This document shows, one piece after another, positions 9,510-17,954 of a DNA stretch of 54,204 nucleotides. The notes under the pieces were generated by a model. That model was not told the DNA's origin. It was given only the letters and a program-made list of their open reading frames with translations, and made no database searches. Within the stretch, counting starts at the first letter, position 1. Each line of letters starts with the position of its first letter. The translations under genes were made by a program, and so were the position numbers. Origin of the DNA: Planctomycetales bacterium (GTDB taxonomy: Bacteria; Planctomycetota; Planctomycetia; Pirellulales; Thermoguttaceae); NCBI GenBank assembly GCA_007119795.1, contig SKOZ01000072.1:1-54204 (forward strand), given 5' to 3'.

Positions 9510-9537
9510 TTGTTCGCCGCGGCGCCGAGCGTAGAAT
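9510..9537 (+). promoter_or_regulatory. candidate sigma70-type promoter for lipA
   Basis: A TTGTTC hexamer (9510-9515) is followed after 16 bases by TAGAAT (9532-9537), 116 bases before the lipA start. The -10-like box matches similar boxes before other genes in this window. Prediction by eye only. Confidence 0.4.
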
Positions 9538-9653
9538 GGGTGGCGGCCGCGGGGCGGCCACGCGACCCCCACGGACGCCATCGCTCGGGGGGGAGTGGGC
9601 CTCATCTCCGCAGGGGGCGACTTGGCTCTCGACATCCCGGACGCTGGACGGAT

Positions 9654-10532
9654 ATGGAACTGACGGTTCTCGGAAACGCTCCCCCGCGGCTGCCCAAATG
9701 GCTCAAGCGGCGCGTCCCCAAGGGGAACGCCAACCACTTCACGTCGAACCTCGTTGCCGAACTGGGGCTGGCCACTGTCTGCGAGCACGCCCGCTGCCCC
9801 AACCGCATGGAGTGCTACGCGCAGAAGACGGCCACCTTCATGATCCTCGGCGACGTCTGCACGCGGCGGTGCGGGTTCTGTCACGTCACCAAGGGGAAGA
9901 CCCGGCCGGTGGAGGCCGACGAGCCGCTCCGGGTGGCCGAGGCCGCCGCCCGCCTGGGCCTCGAGCACGTCGTCCTCACGGCCGTTACCCGCGACGATCT
10001 TCCGGACGGCGGCGCCGAGCATTTCCGCCGCACCGTGGCGGCCGTGCGGGAACGCTGCGGTGCCGCGGTCGAGGTCCTCCCCTCGGATTTCGGCGGCAAT
10101 CGAGCAGCGGTCGATGCCCTCGTCGATGCCGCCCCGGAAGTCTACAACCACAACACCGAGACCGTCCCCCGCCTCTACCGGGCGGTTCGCGGGCGGAAGG
10201 CCGACTACCGCTGGACGCTGGAGATGTTCCGCCGCATCAAGGCCCGCAACGGGGCCGTCCGCACCAAGAGCGGCCTGATGGTCGGCCTGGGGGAGACCGG
10301 CGAGGAACTGCTGGAGACCTTCGCCGACCTGAAGGCCGCCGGCTGCGAAATGCTCACCGTGGGGCAGTACCTGCGGCCTTCGCCGGCGCAGTTGCCGGTG
10401 GACCGCTACTACCGCCCCGAAGAGTTTGAAGGCCTCGCCCGGGCGGCCCGGGCCATCGGTTTCTCCCGCGTCGCTGCGGCCCCCTTCGTCCGCTCCAGCT
10501 ACCACGCCCGCGAGATGATCGCGCCGGCGTGA
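9654..10532 (+). CDS. lipA: lipoyl synthase
   Basis: Radical SAM enzyme that inserts two sulfur atoms into protein-bound octanoyl groups to make lipoyl cofactor. Both iron-sulfur sites are visible: the auxiliary-cluster cysteines in CEHARCPNRMEC and the radical SAM motif CTRRCGFC. The C-terminal RSSY serine motif that ligates the auxiliary cluster is present (VRSSYHARE). At 292 residues it is standard size. ATG 9654 begins the conserved N terminus; the longer in-frame reading is unsupported. It follows the acyl cluster after a 160-base gap with its own candidate promoter. No lipB is visible here. Confidence 0.96.
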   Translation: MELTVLGNAPPRLPKWLKRRVPKGNANHFTSNLVAELGLATVCEHARCPNRMECYAQKTATFMILGDVCTRRCGFCHVTKGKTRPVEADEPLRVAEAAARLGLEHVVLTAVTRDDLPDGGAEHFRRTVAAVRERCGAAVEVLPSDFGGNRAAVDALVDAAPEVYNHNTETVPRLYRAVRGRKADYRWTLEMFRRIKARNGAVRTKSGLMVGLGETGEELLETFADLKAAGCEMLTVGQYLRPSPAQLPVDRYYRPEEFEGLARAARAIGFSRVAAAPFVRSSYHAREMIAPA

Positions 10533-10538
10533 ACACCT

Positions 10539-10556
10539 CGAGAACGACGGTTCTCG
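10539..10556 (+). terminator. hairpin after lipA
   Basis: A perfect 7-bp stem CGAGAAC/GTTCTCG with a 4-base loop begins six bases after the lipA stop codon. There is no U-tract, so it may be a weak terminator or a 3'-end stabilising hairpin. Confidence 0.4.
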
Positions 10557-10609
10557 CCGCCGCGTTGCCGCGCCCCATCCCGGGCCTGCCCGATACGAGG
10601 ATCACACGA

Positions 10610-10615
10610 TATAAT
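10610..10615 (+). promoter_or_regulatory. candidate -10 box
   Basis: A perfect TATAAT lies 100 bases before the quinone-reductase-like gene in otherwise GC-rich spacer. No convincing -35 hexamer is seen at 16-18 bases upstream. Confidence 0.35.
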
Positions 10616-10715
10616 CGTCGTCTTGCCCGGCCGGCTGATGGACCTGCGGGCGAGTTCCGTCGCCTAACGCCTCAGGGAACACTTCGCACTGGAATTTAGC
10701 CCTAAGGAGGGTGGG

Positions 10716-11315
10716 ATGAACGCCCTTGTGATCATCGGTCACCAGCGGCAAGGGAGCTTCTGTCACGCCATCGCGGAGACGGCGGTCGACACGCTCACCG
10801 AGGGCGGACACGAGGTCGTCTTTCACGACCTCTACGCCGAGGCCTTCGATCCGATCCTCCACCAGGAGGAGATCCCCAAGACGGCGATCCTCCCGCCGAT
10901 CATCCGGCAGCATTGCGAAGAACTGGTGGCCGCCGACGGGATCGTGGTGGTCCACCCCAATTGGTGGGGTCAGCCGCCGGCGATCCTCAAAGGATGGATC
11001 GACCGGGTCGTCCGTCAAGGACTGGCCTACGACTTCGGGGAAAAGGGGAAGGTCATCGGCTTCTTGAAGGGGAAGCGAGCGCTGGTCCTTACCACCTCGA
11101 ACACCCCGCGCGAAGCCGAGATCGAGCTCTACGGCGATCCCCTGGAGAACCTCTGGAAGAACTGCATCTGGGGCTTCTGCGGCATCGAGGACTTTCGCCG
11201 GCGGAACTTCGAGTCCATGGTCGTGAGCACTCCGCAGCAGCGCGCGGGTTGGCTCGAGGAGGTCCGCCGCCTTACGGCCGAGTGTTTCGCCCCCCGGCCC
11301 GCGGATCGCACGTAG
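10716..11315 (+). CDS. flavodoxin-fold NAD(P)H:quinone oxidoreductase-like protein
   Basis: Predicted FMN/FAD-dependent two-electron reductase of the MdaB/KefF/NQO type, which reduces quinones or electrophiles. The 199 residues begin with NALVIIGHQRQGSFCHAIA, the flavin phosphate-binding loop of the family, followed by the DLYAEAFDPIL and HPNWWGQPPAILKGWIDRV regions typical of these proteins. ATG 10716 has a strong Shine-Dalgarno sequence (AAGGAGGGTGGG) just upstream. It is a single-gene unit bounded by hairpins on both sides. Substrate unknown; general redox protection is the likeliest role. Confidence 0.88.
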   Translation: MNALVIIGHQRQGSFCHAIAETAVDTLTEGGHEVVFHDLYAEAFDPILHQEEIPKTAILPPIIRQHCEELVAADGIVVVHPNWWGQPPAILKGWIDRVVRQGLAYDFGEKGKVIGFLKGKRALVLTTSNTPREAEIELYGDPLENLWKNCIWGFCGIEDFRRRNFESMVVSTPQQRAGWLEEVRRLTAECFAPRPADRT

Positions 11316-11323
11316 CTCGCGCA

Positions 11324-11337
11324 CCGCCGCGCGGCGG
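11324..11337 (+). terminator. GC palindrome after the quinone reductase gene
   Basis: A perfect 14-base palindrome (CCGCCGC/GCGGCGG) lies eight bases after the stop codon. It could act as a terminator stem in the RNA, though it has no loop bases of its own and no U-tract. Confidence 0.35.
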
Positions 11338-11448
11338 GGTTGGGCCGGCGGCCAGGTGCCCGATGCAACGCCTTGTTGCAAAACCACTTATGTCGTCACG
11401 CTGCCGGGGGCTCGGGGCGGGATACTGGCCGGAAGGGGCCGCAGCGGC

Positions 11449-11454
11449 TATAAT
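11449..11454 (+). promoter_or_regulatory. candidate -10 box
   Basis: TATAAT lies 139 bases before the M20-like gene, in a 277-base gap that holds no gene. The context CTATAATCG resembles the box at 10610 (GATATAATCG). No clear -35 element. Confidence 0.35.
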
Positions 11455-11592
11455 CGAGCCCCCGCGGTGCACGGGCGGCTGGGGCAAGTTCGCGCGGCGC
11501 GGCTCACCCCGGACTTCTCCGCAAGAGGCAAGGCGGCCGCCGCTGGACGAGTCGGCCGGGCGCCGAGGAGCCGATGAAGGTGACGTGTGCCG

Positions 11593-12765
11593 ATGGAGAA
11601 ACTCCCTTTCCTCAAGGAGACCATCGCCGAGTTCCCGGCGCTGCTCGTTCCCCTGCGCGAGCGGCTCCTGGCCAACCTGGTGATGATCGCCCAGATCCCC
11701 GCGCCTACCGGCCAGGAGGGTCGGCGGGCCCGTTTTCTCTTGGACCGCTTCGTCGAGGTCGGTCTTTCCGACGCCGCCGCGGATGAGGTCGGCAACGCCA
11801 TCGGCCGCCTCAACGGCCGCCGCCGCAACCGCACCATCCTCCTCGTCTCCCACCTCGACTCGATCTTCCCCGCCAGCCACAGCCACGAGGTCACCGTGCA
11901 GTCCGCGCGCGTCCTCGGCCCGGGGGTGGGCGACAACGCCCTCGGCGCGGCCATCGTCTCCCTGATGCCCTCGATCCTGGAGCATCTGGGGATCGAGTTG
12001 GAGAGCGACCTGATCCTCCTCGGCTCCACCGGCTCCCAGGGCCGCGGCAACCAGGCGGGAGTGCGCTTCTTTCTCGATCACCTTCACGAGCAGGTCGATT
12101 TCGCGGTGTGTGTGGAGGGCATTCAGCTCGGGCGGCTGAACTACTTCTCCATCGGCACGGCGCGGACCGACATCACCTGCTCGGTCCGCCCGGGGGCGGA
12201 GCCCTCGCGGAGCTACGGCGCGGAGAGCGCGCTGGTGGTGCTCAACCACATCATCAACCGCATCCTGGCGATTCCCACTCCCAGCCGTCCGTACACGTCG
12301 ATCCGCATGCGGAAGATGTGGGCCGGGGTGAGTTACGACATCGAGCCCGATCAGGGCGAACTGGGGCTGGAGATCGTCAGCCACGACGACGCCATGATCG
12401 AGGAGCTCTGCGAGAAGATCAAGGACATCGTCGTCGAACTCTCCGCACGCCACGCCGTGGACGCCCACATGGACGTCTTCTTCACCACCCGCGCCGGCGG
12501 CATCCCCTTCGCCCACCCCCTGGTCAAGAGCGCCCTGTCGGTGATGGACTGGCTGGGGATCGAGCCCGACCAGGGCCACAGCCCTTCCGAGCTCTCCGAG
12601 CTGATCCGCCACGGCGTCCCCGCCCTGACGCTCGGGATAACCCCGGGGGGCAAGGGGAAGAAGAAAGCGCCCGACTACGTGGAGATCGAACCGATCCTCA
12701 CCGGGGTGGCCCAGCTCGTGGGGCTGATCCTGGCCATGGATGAAGGAGCCTGCGATGAGGTCTGA
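11593..12765 (+). CDS. M20-family metallopeptidase homologue, active site altered
   Basis: Zinc-peptidase-like protein of 390 residues related to M20 aminoacylase/peptidase T-type enzymes. Metal-ligand motifs are visible: SHLDS (His87, Asp89), GVGDN (Asp114) and CVEG (Glu175). The usual Glu-Glu pair holding the general base is replaced: the equivalent stretch reads GSTGSQGRGN, with Ser148-Gln149 where EE is expected. This suggests a non-hydrolytic or altered activity, but alignment is by eye. The ATG at 11593 and a GTG at 11587 both follow AAGGTGA. The gene overlaps gpgS by 11 bases, so a link to glucosylglycerate metabolism is possible, though none is known to me. Confidence 0.75.
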   Translation: MEKLPFLKETIAEFPALLVPLRERLLANLVMIAQIPAPTGQEGRRARFLLDRFVEVGLSDAAADEVGNAIGRLNGRRRNRTILLVSHLDSIFPASHSHEVTVQSARVLGPGVGDNALGAAIVSLMPSILEHLGIELESDLILLGSTGSQGRGNQAGVRFFLDHLHEQVDFAVCVEGIQLGRLNYFSIGTARTDITCSVRPGAEPSRSYGAESALVVLNHIINRILAIPTPSRPYTSIRMRKMWAGVSYDIEPDQGELGLEIVSHDDAMIEELCEKIKDIVVELSARHAVDAHMDVFFTTRAGGIPFAHPLVKSALSVMDWLGIEPDQGHSPSELSELIRHGVPALTLGITPGGKGKKKAPDYVEIEPILTGVAQLVGLILAMDEGACDEV

Positions 12766-13750
12766 ACAATGGCTCCGCGAGCGGACCTTCCACCACTCCA
12801 ACTTCTGGGACATCAAGTGGCTCGTCGAGCAGAAGGAGCGGCAGGGACTGACGATCTCCCTGTGCCTGCCGACCCTCGACGAGGAGAAGACGATCGGCCA
12901 GGAGATCGTGATCCTCAAGGCCGAGCTCTTCGACCGTTATCCCCTCCTCGACGAGATCGCCGTGGTCGATTCCGGGAGCAGCGACAAGACCTGCGAGATC
13001 GCCGCCAGTTTCGGCGCCGACGTCTACGTGGCCAGCGAGCACCTGGCCGAGCACGGCCGCCAGCGGGGCAAGGGGGAGAACCTCTGGAAGGCGCTCTACC
13101 TGCTCAAGGGCGACCTCGTCGTCTACGTGGACAGCGACATCAAGAACATCCATCCCCGCTTCGTCTACGGCCTGGTGGGGCCCTTGATCCTGGACCCCGA
13201 AGTCCACTACGTGAAGGCCTTCTACGACCGCCCCTTGGCCTTCTCCGACGGGCTGCGGCCCACGGGGGGCGGGCGGGTGACGGAGATCCTCATCCGACCC
13301 CTCTTCAGCCTCTTCTACCCCGAGTTGGCCGCCATCCTCCAGCCCCTCTCCGGCGAATACGCCGGCCGCCGCGCCATCCTCGAGCAGATTCCCTTTCCCG
13401 TCGGCTACGGTGTGGAGACGGCGATGCTCATCGACATCTTCCGGCGGCTGGGCCTCTATGCCTTCGCCCAGACCGATCTCGACCAGCGGGTCCACCGCAA
13501 CCAGGAGACCGTCGCCCTGGGCCGCATGGCCTTCGGCGTGCTGCGGACCTTTTTCGCCCGCCTTCAGGAGGAAGAGCGGATACAGCTCCGCGACGTCCTC
13601 CCCACGGTCATGCGGCAGTTCGAAGTCGGCCAGGGCGCCTACCGCCAACTCGAGTACGTCATCGAGGAGCTCGAAAGGCCGCCGATGATCGAGGTCGAGG
13701 CATACTGCCAGAAGTTCCACGCCCAGCAGCCGCAAGAGGACACGCCGTAG
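12755..13750 (+). CDS. gpgS: glucosyl-3-phosphoglycerate synthase-like glycosyltransferase (GT81)
   Basis: GT-A retaining glycosyltransferase that moves glucose from an NDP-glucose to 3-phosphoglycerate, the first step to glucosylglycerate-type compatible solutes. The 331 residues include SLCLPTLDEEKTIGQEI (sugar-nucleotide site), VVDSGSSDKT, and the metal-binding VDSD motif in VVYVDSDIKN. The stretch LSGEYAGRRAILEQIPF matches the GpgS acceptor region. ATG 12755 is chosen over ATG 12740 because AAGGAG stands seven bases before it. The phosphatase GpgP is not adjacent. The gene ends one base from the convergent UDP-sugar pyrophosphorylase gene. Mannosyl-3-phosphoglycerate synthase activity is an alternative. 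Confidence 0.87.
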   Translation: MRSEQWLRERTFHHSNFWDIKWLVEQKERQGLTISLCLPTLDEEKTIGQEIVILKAELFDRYPLLDEIAVVDSGSSDKTCEIAASFGADVYVASEHLAEHGRQRGKGENLWKALYLLKGDLVVYVDSDIKNIHPRFVYGLVGPLILDPEVHYVKAFYDRPLAFSDGLRPTGGGRVTEILIRPLFSLFYPELAAILQPLSGEYAGRRAILEQIPFPVGYGVETAMLIDIFRRLGLYAFAQTDLDQRVHRNQETVALGRMAFGVLRTFFARLQEEERIQLRDVLPTVMRQFEVGQGAYRQLEYVIEELERPPMIEVEAYCQKFHAQQPQEDTP

Positions 13751-13751
13751 C

Positions 13752-15176
13752 TCAAGCGAAGTACGTGGGCTCCTCGATCCGCGTGCCGGGGACGACCTTG
13801 CGGGCGAATTCCGCGGCGTCGAGGGCGAAGAGGGGGCTGATCTCCACCGGCGTGCCCTCGGCCAGAGGAATGCCCGCGCGGTGGACCCAGGCGGCATGGA
13901 GGTTCACCATCGCCGCCTGCACCGACTCGGGAGTATCGCTCTCCGCACCGGAGGCGTTCTTCAGCGGCGCGAAGGCCGTGGCCGGATCGACCTCGACCAC
14001 GATCGCCCGCTCCGCAGCCGGCAGCAGGTCGAAGATGAACCGCTCGAACTTCAAGGCGTTGGGCTGCTCCGGCTCGACGCGGTGCCCCGAGGCGTCGAGG
14101 TGGGCGACCTTCTTCCGCGCCACGTGAAAGGGGAGGCTGCCGGCACGTTCCGCCTCGCGGGCGAGGAAGTCCGCCTCGAAGACGTGGACGGCGATGCTCC
14201 CCGCCCAGATGGCCAGCGAGCCGTCGGCCTTGCGGCGCTCGGCGACGTCGTCGGGGAGGTCGCTGTACTCGATGACCTGGAGCCGCCCATCGACCGAGAC
14301 GACGTTCCCCACCCGGTCTTGCGGCGAACGTTTGGCCACCACCTGGGTCGACGCTTCGCTCCCGGCCAGCAGGTGGGCGCCGAGGAAATCGAGCCCGCAG
14401 ATGTCCACCAGGGGGTTGTCCACCTGGAGGTAGAAGAGCCGCTCGATGCCGCGCGCCCGCATCCTGTCGAGACCGCCGCAACGAGCCAGGGCGGCGAGCA
14501 TGCCCCCGTGGCCGTCGGGGCTCAGGGCCAGGGCGCCGGCGGCCTCGAGGAGGATCTTGCCCGTCTCGGCATCCACGGCGGGCATGGTCCCCTGGCAGAA
14601 GACGGTGAGGTCTTCCCGCGGCAGCCCAAAACGGTCGTGCCGCTCGATGTAGGCCACCGTCTCCTCGTGAGTGGCCCGGCTCGTCATCAGGAAGAGGGGA
14701 ACCGGTCGCCCATAGCGGCGCGCCGTGGCCAGGACCTTTTCGAAGTGGATCTGGAACAGCGAGCAGCCGGAGACGGGACCGATCGGGAACATCCCCTTCG
14801 GGTGCGGGAACCCCAGACGCGTCCCTTGCCCCCCGGCCACGAGCACCACCCCCACATGCCCCGCGGCCAGGTCCTCGGCGGCGCGGCGGCGGACGTCCTC
14901 GGGCGGAAAGCGGGGATCGGCGGCGCCGAGGCGCAGCGCCGGCGGCGACGTGGCCCGTTCCGCCAAAGCCCGCACGCCGTCGTCGGCATCGCGCTGCGCG
15001 AAGAGGCGCGCCACCTCGGCAAAGTCGATGGCCCCGATCTGCTCGGCCAGCCGCCTCTGGGCGGCCGGGTCGAGCCGATCCCAGAAGCGCAGCAGATGGT
15101 CCTGGCCGAAGGGGCGGATGCGGTCCAGCAGTTCCTGAAAGCTCGCCGTGGTCATTGTCGCCGGCTTGGGAGTCAT
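13752..15176 (-). CDS. UDP-sugar pyrophosphorylase, UAP1/UDPGP type
   Basis: Nucleotidyltransferase of the eukaryote-like UDPGP family, predicted to make UDP-GlcNAc or UDP-glucose from UTP and the sugar-1-phosphate. The 474 residues contain the uridine-binding loop AGGQGTRLGFPHPKGMFPIG, the QVDNPLVD motif, and near the C terminus KFERFIFDLL followed by FAPLKNA, which resemble UAP1/AGX proteins more than bacterial GalU. The ATG at 15176 overlaps the upstream metallo-hydrolase stop (ATGA); MTTASF at 15155 is an alternative start. It could supply sugar nucleotide for the convergent gpgS, but substrate specificity is not certain. Confidence 0.87.
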   Translation of the reverse strand: MTPKPATMTTASFQELLDRIRPFGQDHLLRFWDRLDPAAQRRLAEQIGAIDFAEVARLFAQRDADDGVRALAERATSPPALRLGAADPRFPPEDVRRRAAEDLAAGHVGVVLVAGGQGTRLGFPHPKGMFPIGPVSGCSLFQIHFEKVLATARRYGRPVPLFLMTSRATHEETVAYIERHDRFGLPREDLTVFCQGTMPAVDAETGKILLEAAGALALSPDGHGGMLAALARCGGLDRMRARGIERLFYLQVDNPLVDICGLDFLGAHLLAGSEASTQVVAKRSPQDRVGNVVSVDGRLQVIEYSDLPDDVAERRKADGSLAIWAGSIAVHVFEADFLAREAERAGSLPFHVARKKVAHLDASGHRVEPEQPNALKFERFIFDLLPAAERAIVVEVDPATAFAPLKNASGAESDTPESVQAAMVNLHAAWVHRAGIPLAEGTPVEISPLFALDAAEFARKVVPGTRIEEPTYFA

Positions 15177-16039
15177 TCGTCGGTCCAGGAGAGGGCGTTT
15201 GCCGGGCAGTCCGCCGGCCCCGGCACCGCGCCCCGGATGGGCACCCGGAGACCGTCGTACGCCAATGCCATGCCCGGCGGCAGGTGGCGGTTGGTGGCCT
15301 CGTGTTCCAGGCGGTGAGAGACGTGCGTGAACCAGGTCTGCCGCGGTGCGAGGCGGCGGGCCGTCTCCACCGCCTCCTCCAAGCTCATGTGCGTGGCGTG
15401 GGGTTCAGGCCGAAGGCAGTCGAGAATCAAGACGTCGAGCCCCTCGAGCCGCGGCAGACTCTCGGCGGGAAAGGCCTTCACGTCGGTGCAATAGGCCAGG
15501 TCGCCGCAGCGGAAACCGATTGTGGGCGTCGGGCCATGGATGAGGCGGATGGGCGTGAGCTGCGCGCCCAGCACGCCAAAGGGCTGCGTCGCGACGGTGC
15601 GAAAGACCAGCCGCGGCACGCCCCCCGCCGGGAAACCCTGCGTCAGGGGATCGAAGGCGTAGGCGAACGCCGAGCGGATCCGCGCCTCGACCTCGCCCTC
15701 GCAGATGACCGGCAGATCGCCTCCCAGGTAGGCCGGAAAGATGCGCACGTCGTCGAGCCCGAAGAGGTGATCGGCGTGGGCATGGGTGAAGAGCACGGCG
15801 TGGATCAGGCCGATCCCTTCGCGGACCAGTTGCAGCCGCAGCTCCGGCGGCGTGTCGACGAGCAGGTTGCCCGCGGGCAGACCGAGGACGACGCTGCAAC
15901 GCGTCCGCTGGTTCCGCGGATCGGTGCTGGTGCAGGTGGCGCACGCGCAACCGATCACGGGGATGCCGTGCGAGGTGCCGGTGCCGAGAAAGACGAGCTG
16001 GCCGGTAATGTCTTCACTGCGGAGCGTTCGTGGCACCAT
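15173..16039 (-). CDS. metallo-beta-lactamase-fold hydrolase, PhnP-like
   Basis: Predicted phosphodiesterase of the PhnP/RNase Z-like branch. The 288 residues open with FLGTGTSHGIPVIGCACATC, where the cysteines resemble the structural zinc site of PhnP. The catalytic metal motif THAHADH is followed by GLDDVR. Later ligands are visible in YCTDVKAF, LILDCLR and THVSH. ATG 16039 is used; the longer frame would need a TTG at 16054. It is translationally coupled to the pyrophosphorylase downstream. In PhnP the natural role is cyclic ribose phosphate hydrolysis, but without phn genes nearby the substrate here is open. Confidence 0.85.
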   Translation of the reverse strand: MVPRTLRSEDITGQLVFLGTGTSHGIPVIGCACATCTSTDPRNQRTRCSVVLGLPAGNLLVDTPPELRLQLVREGIGLIHAVLFTHAHADHLFGLDDVRIFPAYLGGDLPVICEGEVEARIRSAFAYAFDPLTQGFPAGGVPRLVFRTVATQPFGVLGAQLTPIRLIHGPTPTIGFRCGDLAYCTDVKAFPAESLPRLEGLDVLILDCLRPEPHATHMSLEEAVETARRLAPRQTWFTHVSHRLEHEATNRHLPPGMALAYDGLRVPIRGAVPGPADCPANALSWTDE

Positions 16040-16239
16040 GGGGCTCCTCGGCAACGCGTCCCTGCGGCGGGGAAACGGGCATAGCTACTCCCTCCAGGAT
16101 AGGGGCCTACGGCGACGGGGCAAGACCTCCCGCCGAGAGTATCGATCCCGAGCGGCGCTCCGCCCATGCTGCCCGACGCCGAAGCCGGAGCTGGCCCCGC
16201 CGAGTCACTCCCGGGGAAGCCCCCACGCGCGGCACTCCG

Positions 16240-17088
16240 TCAGAATCGGTTCACCGGCCGCTCCCAGAGGCTGTTTCGCAGACGCCGCAAGAGCCCTCCC
16301 GGTCGGCTTTCCGGCTCCGGTTCGTAGCCGAAGTCGACCAGCTCCAGCACGTTCCGCCGTACCGTGCGTCCCTCAGCGTTCCGATCCTTCGAGGTATGGT
16401 GGATCACACCGCCGGGGATCTCCACAGAGCTGAACGACCAGGTGGTCGTCGTCCCCTTGCCGTGCGTCTGCACCAGGCGGCTCAGCGACGCCGGCTTGAT
16501 CTCCGCTCCCACGCGAAAGGGCATCTCCGTAGCATGGACGGTCATCGTGGTCTCCGACAGTTTCGCGCCGTCGTCGTTGTCGGTAATCACGCTCTCGCGC
16601 CGTAGCACGTAGGGGGGGGTTTCGGGGGCGTAGTGGATCTTGGTAACGGTGCGGGCTCCGGGGAGGTCGAACGCCAGCTCCAGCACGTGGCAGGCAATCC
16701 GCTGTCCCTCGAGAAGCACCTCTCCCTCGCTGGCGGTCACCGCCGGTGTCGAGCCGGGCGATTCTCCGTGGAAGCCCTGGCGGACGATCTGGGGATCGCC
16801 GTCGATGCGCCGCCCCGCCGCCTCGACGGTGACCTCGACCTGGAGCGTCAACTCTCGCTCGCCGACCGACTGGAGCGTGGTGCGGATCTCCGTGGCGTTG
16901 GTGCTGGCCACCTCGCCGTTTTCGCCCAACGTCTCGGTGGTCATGCGGGTCACCCGCCACGCCCCGGGACGAAAACATCCCCAGGGATGGTGTTCCGCGG
17001 CCACGAGCGTCGGTTCGGCCGTCGCCGGCGACGGCACCAACCCCCCGAGGGCCGCCGCCAACCAGAGCCATCGCCTCACGAGCTGCAC
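16240..17088 (-). CDS. secreted hypothetical protein
   Basis: I do not recognise a family. The 282 residues begin with a Sec signal peptide (VRRWLWLAAALGGLVPSPATA, probable cleavage after ATA). The rest is polar, beta-rich sequence with many short Thr/Val strands, and it reads like a periplasmic or surface domain. The GTG at 17088 is chosen because it follows GGAGGG at a proper distance and places the signal peptide at the N terminus; an upstream reading adds a poor extension. A TATACT box on the same strand (17152-17157) could be its -10 element. It lies alone between two gene pairs. Confidence 0.75.
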   Translation of the reverse strand: MQLVRRWLWLAAALGGLVPSPATAEPTLVAAEHHPWGCFRPGAWRVTRMTTETLGENGEVASTNATEIRTTLQSVGERELTLQVEVTVEAAGRRIDGDPQIVRQGFHGESPGSTPAVTASEGEVLLEGQRIACHVLELAFDLPGARTVTKIHYAPETPPYVLRRESVITDNDDGAKLSETTMTVHATEMPFRVGAEIKPASLSRLVQTHGKGTTTTWSFSSVEIPGGVIHHTSKDRNAEGRTVRRNVLELVDFGYEPEPESRPGGLLRRLRNSLWERPVNRF

Positions 17089-17230
17089 GTTGATTCCCTC
17101 CGGGCGAGGGGGTGCCAATTGCCCCGTGGCCTGCAACTTCCCAAGACGCTAGTATACCTCGTCTCTTTCCCATTTTCACCCCGGCGCTCGGCGCGGCGCG
17201 GCAGGCCGGTGCGCCGGGGACGAGAGCGGG

Positions 17231-17665
17231 TCAGCCCTGAGGCTGGAAGAGATCGGAGATCGGTTCCATCAGCACCTCGGCCGGCGGGGGGCACAGCGCG
17301 TAGGTGACCAGCTCGAGGAGGACCTCCGCAGCGAAAGGTTTGCGAACGGAGTAGGTCACGTCCCCGGCACACCCGCGGCGAATGATGTCGGGTGTCTGCG
17401 ACGGTGAGAGGAGCATCACGGGGACGTGCCGCAGGGAATCGTTGCGGCGGACTCGCTCGCACAGGACCAGCCCGCTCTCGCCGGGGAGGTTGGCGTCGCA
17501 GATGATCAGGTTGGGCGCATGGGCCTGGGCGTAGACCATGGCGGCCGCGACGTCCGTGCAGCAGCAGAGGGCATAGCCGGCGCCCTCGAGGAGGGCGGCC
17601 ACCTCTCCAAGAACATTCTCGTTGGAATCGACGACGAGAATCAGCGGACGTTTCTGTTCGGTCAT
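17231..17665 (-). CDS. single-domain response regulator (CheY-like)
   Basis: Receiver domain only (144 residues), without a DNA-binding output domain. The phosphoacceptor is Asp57 in LIICDANLPG, the acidic pocket starts at Asp13 in VVDSNENV, and the conserved Lys108 is in SVRKPF. The usual second acidic residue after Asp13 is Ser, a common variant. ATG 17665 is used; the upstream in-frame extension is unlikely. No histidine kinase is adjacent, so its partner is unknown. It may act by protein contact, as CheY or Spo0F do, or as a phosphate relay. Confidence 0.88.
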   Translation of the reverse strand: MTEQKRPLILVVDSNENVLGEVAALLEGAGYALCCCTDVAAAMVYAQAHAPNLIICDANLPGESGLVLCERVRRNDSLRHVPVMLLSPSQTPDIIRRGCAGDVTYSVRKPFAAEVLLELVTYALCPPPAEVLMEPISDLFQPQG

Positions 17666-17954
17666 GCGGAGTGGGAGGGTGGAAGCGGTCCTGCCGGGCA
17701 TCCCGGGGCAGCGGCCGCCGATCGCGACGGCCTTCCTTTTGCTCGAGGTGCTATCCCCTGCTTCGTCCGCAGTCCGGCAGCGATTGAGAAAAGCTTCTCC
17801 ACCCGCGACAACCGAAACGATTCGTAAGACCCTTGTCCGCGGCTGCCGCGCGAGCGGCGCGCTCTTCCGGGACGCGCCGCGCGGCTCGCCGCACCGTACC
17901 GATCGGGGCCGCCTTTCCCCCCGCGGATCGGGCGCCGTGCGGCTCGCCCGGGCT

